DNA of 64,000 nt from Apiosordaria backusii (lineage: Eukaryota > Ascomycota > Sordariomycetes > Sordariales > Lasiosphaeriaceae), in the NCBI GenBank assembly GCA_030549205.1, contig JAUKTV010000014.1:1054001-1118000 (forward strand), given 5' to 3'. Shown piece by piece: positions 57,507-64,000 of the stretch (its first letter is position 1; every line of letters begins with the position of its first letter). Made by a program: the position numbers and the translations under genes. Under the pieces are notes generated by a model. It made no database searches. It was not told the origin of the DNA and saw only the letters and a list, made by a program, of their open reading frames with translations.

Positions 57507-59307
57507 ATGGCTCAACCATCAGTCGAAAAGGACATCCATAAGGCTGGAAATGATGTGGACTCTGGGACCTCCTCTTCTGTGCAAGAGGGATGGACGGAGT
57601 CGGACGAGGCCAGGGCCCGAAGCAAGTATGTCCAAGTCGGCCTCTCTTGCCCACCAATTATGGCGCTGACTACGGACATAGGATTGACTTCTCGGTGTTG
57701 TCACTGTTGTTCCTTGGGCTTCTAGTCTTTCAGCTCGACCGGATGAATATTGCTAGCGCTTTGACTGGTGGCTTTGCTGAGGATATTGGCGTCAGTCTGG
57801 ATACCATTAATGCCGGGAACCAGATGATGTTTGCTGGGATTGTGTTGTTGGAAATCCCATCTAACCTTGCACTTCAAAAGGTATGACGCCACGATGGCAC
57901 TCGAAGGAAGGCATTTGCTGACCTAAAGTGTCTAGCTCGGTCCAAGAAAATGGATTGCAGGTCAGGTTCTGGCATTCGGTACAGTGGCTTCTCTGCAAAT
58001 ATTCGTCCACAACAAGGCTGGCTTCCTCATTTCCCGTCTCATTCTCGGCTTCTGCGAGTCCGGCTACATCCCCGGTGCCATCTACACACTTTCAACCTGG
58101 TATGCCAAGCGCGAACTGGCCAAACGGGTTGCCATCCTGTTCTTTGGCATGTTTGGCGCCAACGCCATCAGTCCCTTGTTGGCAACTGGTATCTTGAAGC
58201 TCGATGGTGTTCGGGCCTTGCATGGATGGCAATGGCTCTTTCTTCGTATGGCTCCCATTTCCTGTTTGTTTCCTCTTCATGCTGACCTGCCACAGTTGAG
58301 GGCCTCTTCACCATCGTCGTGTCCTTGATCCTCATCTTCTTCCTTCCGGGATCCCCTGACATGCCAAGACCCCTTCTCAGCCCAGGGCTGATCAAGTTCA
58401 ACACAAACGACCGCGCCATTCTCCAAAAGAGGCTTGAAAGAGACGACAAAGAGAAACGAGGAAATGCACAAGGGATGGAAATCCCGCTGCAGTTGGTTTG
58501 GAAGACAGTCGCCCACTACAGGCGTTGGCCGCATTTCATTTCCACCTTTTGTTTGTTCTCTACATGGAGTTCCCTGACTACATACACACCCTCAATCATC
58601 AAGTAAGTTACCCCGGAAGACTGTTCTTTCTTTGTAATTTGGCTCACCATCTGATGTCGAACAGGTCTTTGGGATGGGACACGATTGCTGCCAACGCCCT
58701 GGCAGCTGTTGGAGCTTCCTTGTCCCTGGTCTTTGTTTTCATCTTCGCCTATATCAGCGACAAGACAAACCTTCGTGGTGGGGCTGTGATCCTGGCTCAG
58801 GTTTGCTTTCTGATTACTCTCATCATTGCAAGGGAGGTGCATCCTCATGTTGGCCAGTGGTCACGGTGGGGATTGTGGACAGCTGTCAACGCCCTGGCCG
58901 TGGGCTATCACCCTGTCCACAACACGTGGGTGCAGCTCAACTGCAGGACTCCTGGTGAGCGGAGCATCAGTATTGCGTGAGTACACCTGGCGCTCTGTGT
59001 TTGTGATATCGCTGAGAAGCATAGTATGTGGGTTATGTCTGCCATCAGCGGGCTGATGGTTGGCACACAGTATTACCAAGCCAAAGACAGGCCATTGTGA
59101 GCACCCACCTTTTTGCCGCAATCAAAGTATAATCTAACGTGACTTAGTTACTCCAACGGTCTCCGGATTCAAATCATCATGGCGTCAGTTGGTATTTTCT
59201 TTGCTATTCTGCAGGTCGGGATTTATAAGGTGCATAATAAGAGAGTGGCTGAGGGCAAGCACAGGGTCGACGAGGATGGACAGGAGCCACAGATCTATGT
59301 GCCATGA
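57507..59307 (+). CDS. MFS transporter, allantoate permease-like (DAL5/ACS family)
   Basis: Plasma-membrane carrier of the anion:cation symporter branch of MFS, which moves small acids, allantoate or vitamins with protons. Seven exons by eye: 57507-57625, 57682-57880, 57936-58245, 58296-58602, 58665-58976, 59025-59096 and 59148-59307, giving 492 aa, the usual length. Hallmarks are FQLDRMNIASAL in helix 1, GNQMMFAGIVLLEIPSNL, the LGPRKWIAG loop, and helices 4-5 SRLILGFCESGYIPGAIYTLSTWY. A cytoplasmic loop follows, then FAYISDKTNLRG in the second half and YHPVHNTWVQLNC. The tail is hydrophilic. Each splice keeps the frame. It is divergent from the monooxygenase gene, so shared expression is possible. 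Confidence 0.92.
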
Positions 59308-59988
59308 GTGGAGAGATGGATTCCGTTTGAACACAATCAAAATTGAAAAAGTCTTCACTACAGGTAACCCTCTCGCGAACCCTGCTGCCGAGTCCTGAAT
59401 CCTCGGGCGAGTTAGATCTGCGTTTCTAGGGATTGCGCCTTTGTGAGCCCCCCTACCCACTACCTGGTATCTTTGGCGGTCTGGTAACTGCGCGTGTTTT
59501 AAGGCCGATTCAATGTTGAAGGAAGCACTCTCACTGTACCCGTACTAGCCTTTCTGTCCACAACGTGTCAGGGGAGCTTCGAACACTACTCAGGCCAACC
59601 TCCCAGAGGGCTTGCAGTGGTAGCGCCTTCCTCAGTGAACGTTATCAAATTTCAAGGAATTGCAGATTTTTCCAGTAAATTGAGCAACCTAATATTGAAC
59701 TGTCTCCAACGATCCTGGCCTGCGCGGGTATTTATTCTTCGACTTTCCGCCTTCCGCCTTCCGCCAAAAACCTTTCCACCTTCAACCCACGTCTGTCCAC
59801 CTCCAAGCTCGAGGGAGACAAGCACCTCTCGCTGGACTTGCCCAACAACCCTCAAGAATAGCGACAAAAAGTCGCGTAATATCAATCTCTGCCTCTCTAT
59901 CAAGGTTTGTGATGAAGCCGCGGCACTCTGGTTACTTGTCATCGCTAACTCTGGTGGTTGCAGCTTAAGCTTGCGACAACCCGCCATC
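59308..59988. other. Intergenic region
   Basis: The plus frame upstream of 59989 is open but begins in sequence that looks like leader (CCTTCCGCCTTCCGCC repeats near 59750). I see no separate gene. Confidence 0.4.
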
Positions 59989-60513
59989 ATGGCCTCCGAC
60001 AAGCCCTTCAAGAATGCTCCGCCGGATGAATTCTTCGGGCAGGCTCCTGAGCACTATGCCCTTCCTGTGCACTTCGGCATATATATCATCTGGGATCGCC
60101 GTAGAGGTCACGTTTTGAGTCTGAAGGATGGGGAGTTGCGCTTCACTCCGTGGCATCAGCCATCAAAGCACCGGGCTCATTGGTACTGGACTTGTGTTGA
60201 AGAGGGTGGCTGGCTTTCGTTGAAGAGCCCTGTTTCTGGGCAATTCATTACGGCGGAGGATGATGTACTTGGTGTTGAACTTTTGAGGTCGAGTATGCCT
60301 GGCTCTAACCAACGGTTCTTTTTCAGAGAGGCTACTGGAGGAGGATACCGCGTTTTTTTTCAGCAGGACGAATCTCTGGTCGTGGTTCAGTCAGTCGATG
60401 AACATCCCGGTCAGCCCAGAAGCCCACCGGTGGCACTTGAGGTGGCCAAACAGGGCTGTAGCGATGAGGACACTGGTGAGATGATATGGGTATTTGTCAG
60501 GTTTTACGGATAG
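59989..60513 (+). CDS. Unknown 174-aa protein, possibly beta-trefoil-like
   Basis: The frame is open further upstream, but the first convincing start is ATG 59989 in a CCATCATGG context (MASDKPFKNAPPDEFFG). The product is rich in beta-strand-like segments with regularly spaced tryptophan and glycine (FGIYIIWDRRRGHVLSL, HWYWTCVEEGGWLSL, RFFFREATGGGYRVFF, EMIWVFVRFYG). That is the style of beta-trefoil or fascin-like folds. No signal peptide, membrane segment or catalytic motif is seen. I do not recognise a named family. Confidence 0.65.
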   Translation: MASDKPFKNAPPDEFFGQAPEHYALPVHFGIYIIWDRRRGHVLSLKDGELRFTPWHQPSKHRAHWYWTCVEEGGWLSLKSPVSGQFITAEDDVLGVELLRSSMPGSNQRFFFREATGGGYRVFFQQDESLVVVQSVDEHPGQPRSPPVALEVAKQGCSDEDTGEMIWVFVRFYG

Positions 60514-60853
60514 CATGGGCTGGCCGCAAGGAGGAAGCACAACCACGGGTCAACCTTTGACTCTTTGCATCAGTAACCGAAGTTCCCGTCTGTGGTTGTG
60601 CAACTCGCTCACTCAGATAAAATGCCATTTTCACACTTGACCATAGTCCCTAACGCACTGTACTGAACATGCATCAATCTGCTCTCGGCTACATTCATCA
60701 ACAGCCGTCAAACTCGCAGTTGACGTACTATACACATATATGCATCATGTGCAATAATGACCCGTACATGATTTAGATATCCCGCACAAGCGATGCCCTA
60801 ACAGATGACAAACGCAAATAGACACCTACCCCTTCCGTCCTCCCCTATCACGG

Positions 60854-61431
60854 TCACGGTTCCTCCCCCTGCCTCCCATCCCACTCCTCCGTCCAGCTCT
60901 CCTCCAAACTCGTCTTCTCATACCTCTCACTCCCAAACCTCAACGGCAAGCAAACCCCATACGGGTGCTCACCATCAACCTGCCAGTCCTGTCCATCAAT
61001 AAAACACGCCAGTCCCTCTCTGCATTCTTGCTGCTCCTTCCCCCCGCAGTAATCATCATTAGGCTGGCAGATTCCAGCCCCGTCGCAGGAAGGGCCGCAG
61101 TCGTCGTTGCGGGGGTCACGGCGGCAGTATTCCACCCGCTCGTCGCAGTTGTCGAGGAGACTCCAGCCGCCGCAGAGGGTGTAGATTTTCTGAACGGAGA
61201 TGTCGATGGATTGGCAGGTTCCCGGGCAGCCGGCCCAGTCGGACCAGGAGGCTGTCCAGCGGGTGCAGTTTGTTGAGAGGGGGATGCAGGTTAGGGGGTG
61301 GGCGCAGTCGCCTAGGTCGAGGCCACACGGGGAATTGATTTCTGAGGGGGCGGGGACGGTGTCGTTTGATAGGGGAGGGAGAGGGCGAGAGGGAAGAGGA
61401 GGGTTAGTGGGCGGAAGGTGGGGAACTTCAT
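60854..61431 (-). CDS. Secreted cysteine-rich protein, one-base frame break near the start
   Basis: ATG at 61431 begins a signal-peptide-like sequence (MKFPTFRPLTLLFPLAL). The mature frame, one base off, starts near 61369 (SNDTVPAPSEINSPCG). Adding a single C to the CCCC run at 61371-61374 (minus strand) would join them. The mature part has 16 cysteines, an even number as expected for a disulfide-bonded extracellular protein, in two clusters (CGLDLGDC...CPGTC and CRRDPRNDDCGPSC...C). The tail after the last cysteine is acidic and hydrophilic. About 193 aa in total. It could be a small secreted protein or effector; the family is not recognised. Confidence 0.65.
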
Positions 61432-62128
61432 GGTGGGACCTGTGAGGTGAAGATCAAAGTGAGGATGGTATTTGATCAACGGCATGGAATAAAAGGTGAT
61501 GGGATTGGAGGTTACCTAGGTACCTACCTATGGAGGAATGTATGGTGACTTTAAATAGATGTGTTTGGAATGTTGTGGGCTGGGTGTGCATGCAATATCA
61601 TGATTCCTCGTGTAATATGATATTACCCGGCCCAGTTGATGAAAAATGCAACGGTGGTCCTGACTGCTGAATCGCTCTGCGGATTGAGTGCCTCCTTTGT
61701 GTAACGTGTAGAAAGAGGACAATTTTATATTGGTTCTTTTCCGTTAAACCTTACGTATGAGCAGTATAATGTCCTGCTAATGCTTGAAGAGATCAACGCA
61801 GTGATCTTTTTTGGACAACAAAAGCTGGGACGGATAAGTAATTGCCCGCGGAAGACAGGGCGCGTGTTCGCGCCACAAGCCAGAGTGGCTTGCATTGATG
61901 GAAAGCTACCTGGGTAGTTTTGAAGCTTTTCTCCAGGCAGCAGTGTGAGCTTTTGACTCAAAGTTTGCACTTTTTGGTGGAACCCACAGTGACAAACTTT
62001 TTCCCACTGCGGTGTATATATTTTTACCTTCGCACTTGAACCTTTCTCCCTTAAACCTCAGAATTTCACCCTATCACCGACGCCTGTCCGCAACATCGAG
62101 ATCACAACCTGCTCAAAATTACCATACG
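61432..62128. other. Divergent promoter region
   Basis: The region lies between the starts of the secreted protein gene (minus) and the last gene (plus). It contains an ACCTAGGTACCTACCT stretch near 61.51 kb. No gene seen. Confidence 0.4.
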
Positions 62129-64000
62129 ATGAGCCCGTATGTCATTGCCTGCGCCATCTGCGGGTGGAGGATATTCGAGACTGGTGCCGGCTGGAGGAAC
62201 GAATTTCGTGGCCGTAAGTCGCTATTCCACCCGAAAAAGGCATCTAGCTGCTAAGACCCCGTTAGTTTGTATTACTCCAACGAATGACAAGGTTAATCTG
62301 ACGGGGGTTGGCCTGTATGACGACCCTAGCGGTGGCGGTTTCATTGCGCCTCGCGACCCTAATGGCAGATACGATGACGAAGGGTACAAGAGACCTTCAG
62401 AAGACGACTTCTCGGTACACAGGGGGTCAAGCAATCCATTGTTTGACCTTGACCCCAATCAAAGGCGCGGTTTTGCGATCCATGATGTTTGTTGGCGGCT
62501 CCTTCAGCAAGCCCTGTCACCTAGCCCCATCGCACTTGACAGGGTGTTTTGCGTTCTCGACTCTATCATCGATATACATGGGCTCACCAAGCCCAAGTGG
62601 AATTATGCTTCTGACGGACATGAGGATAGTTACTTCCCCTGGAACCTTTGTGGGGGATTGTGGGAAGCCCAGGACGCCCCTTGGAGCGCAGACCCAATCG
62701 AGGTGAATGTTCAAAAACTCCTAAGCGCAACGATGCTCACTGAGAAACATCCGGCCGTTCCAAAGGTTGATACCATGGCTTCCCGTTTTACAAGCCCCAA
62801 TGGAGAGCTTTCTTGGTTTTATGAAGTTCACTTTGACACCAACCAAGGCCTCAGGGACTGGCAGCTTCTCTGTCAACTTCTTACTGCCGAGAAGAACACC
62901 TTGCTCACCCCGCTTGCTCGGAGAGGCCTCGAGAACAGAAGGCATATTTGGTCTCGCATTGCTAATCTCGCCCCAATCATCATGCTTGAGTGTCACGAAA
63001 CTGAGCAGCCCCTGAAGTCACCTTGGGCCATCACCGGCCAGGATTTCCCCCGTGATCGCTGGAAAATGGTAGCAGGTAGTCTGGAGGGCAAGCCTGGTTT
63101 CAGTCTCACCATGCGCTCTAGCTGCCGGCAACTCCAGAGGTATAAGTTCAGCCTTCCCGAGGATATATCACGAGTCTCGGTATCGACTGTCGTCGTTGGG
63201 TATTTCACGTATATTTGTGGTCTATCTTTGTCCACGCTCTCAGGCCAAACTCTCAGGGTAGGCTACAGCAATCTCAACCATGGCAATACAGAGCAGACAA
63301 CTCATCTGGAGCCTTGGGCCTTAACGGGCTTGAACATTGCCGTTGGTAAGAGCGGTATCCATGCCTTGCAGTGTGTCGGCCCAAGAGGACCGGTTGGGGA
63401 CTGGCTTGGCCGTCCTGGCGGGAATCCTAAAATAAGGCGTCTGGGGAGCGCGACAGGGATGGTGGCATTGGAAGTTGGATTTGATGTGAGTTTCACCCCC
63501 TCAGAATTGAAGATAGGCCTTCGCATCAGAAGACGATTACCATTCCTCCTTATGGCGCTGTTATAGTCTTGAAAGGCCTTTTCGCTACCTGTCTGCTTTG
63601 GTTGTGGGCATGTCTAGGTACCAAGCAACCACGGAGACGTGGCTGAGATATGAAGAGACATTGTCCTTACTAACCCTCGTGTTACAGGGCTTCCGACTCG
63701 TCAGTATAGCCGCCGTGCTTAAAGATAGCGATCGCGAGGATGGCCATGAAGAGAACGACTACAAGCTCAGAACCTCCGCCGTGTGGTTTCCTGAGCTCCC
63801 TTCCACCGGCGTAAACATTAATGCAAACTTCTTCCCACATATTAAATCGTACAGTCAGGGCTTTAACCCGCTTATCTGGAATCGATTTGGAGGACCAGGA
63901 GGGGCTTATCTGGGGAACCTGATCAAGATATCATTCGACGGTGAAGTGATTGTCTTTCAGTACACAAGAGGGACCATCCCGCTGGAGTCAAGAGTGTTTG
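62129..64000 (+). CDS. Fungal F-box-type large protein, 5' part (runs off the window)
   Basis: ATG 62129 starts MSPYVIACAICGWRIFETGAGW, a CxxC-type N-terminal motif. Exons by eye: 62129-62213, 62266-63485 and 63688 to the window end; introns are 52 and 202 nt, the second with a TACTAAC branch and TTACAG acceptor. Splicing gives EFRGLCITPTNDKVNLTGVG. Later blocks include RRGFAIHDVCWRLLQQAL, YFPWNLCGGLW, VVVGYFTYICGLSLSTLSGQTLRVGY and VWFPELP. This layout (CICGG-like start, FHDVCW block, large beta-rich C-terminal domain) is that of a big family of fungal F-box-annotated proteins with a DUF7600-like region. An F-box itself is not obvious. Function unknown, and the 3' end is absent. Confidence 0.72.

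Overview
The window is nuclear DNA of a filamentous ascomycete, most likely a sordariomycete of the Sordariales type. The evidence is short introns (about 49-65 nt) with GTRNGT-like donors and CTAAC-like branch sites, HET-domain and NACHT/STAND (NLR-like) allorecognition genes, accessory secondary-metabolism genes, and a 15 kb AT-rich block whose mutations look like repeat-induced point mutation (RIP: C to T and G to A, with loss of CpA/TpG). The species cannot be named from the sequence alone. No rRNA, tRNA or CRISPR array was found.

Layout. 1-4.2 kb: the 3' end of a membrane protein gene, a small unknown gene, and a secreted GH51 alpha-L-arabinofuranosidase with five exons. 5.8-21.6 kb: a block rich in self/non-self recognition genes. 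It holds a NACHT protein with a fungal STAND N-terminal domain and a (DDQ)n linker, a second NLR-like protein with an N-terminal alpha/beta-hydrolase domain and a NACHT domain, a cytochrome P450, a HET-domain protein and an unknown leucine-rich protein. 21.77-36.83 kb: a three-level nest of LTR retrotransposons. A Ty1/copia element (153-bp LTRs, target duplication GTACC) is interrupted by a chromodomain-bearing Ty3/gypsy element (209-bp LTRs, duplication ATAGG). The gypsy element is in turn interrupted by a 2.1 kb, apparently gag-only element in the opposite orientation (219-bp LTRs, duplication ATATT). 36.8-45 kb: GC-normal DNA with a 33-bp tandem repeat, a class I terpene synthase, a proline-rich protein, a RING-finger protein and a frameshifted NADP-dependent oxidoreductase. 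45.8-50.6 kb: one very large gene for a pseudokinase-like protein with coiled coil and AT-hook. 51-59.3 kb: what looks like an eroded secondary-metabolism neighbourhood, with an Ayg1-like hydrolase, a decayed methyltransferase, a second methyltransferase fragment, a flavin monooxygenase and an MFS transporter. 59.9-64 kb: an unknown 174-aa protein, a secreted cysteine-rich protein, and the 5' part of a large fungal protein that runs off the window.

How it fits together. The two NLR-like genes and the HET gene could act in heterokaryon incompatibility or innate recognition, and they sit beside a RIP-mutated transposon island, a setting common for fast-evolving fungal genes. The hydrolase, monooxygenase, transporter and broken methyltransferases suggest a metabolite cluster that has lost its core synthase, or whose core lies outside the window. 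Three genes (oxidoreductase, methyltransferase, secreted protein) each appear to lack one base in a short G/C run, so either these genes are decaying or the assembly under-calls G/C homopolymers.

Exon boundaries were placed by eye from splice motifs and from keeping the reading frame. All family calls rest on motif recognition, not database searches.
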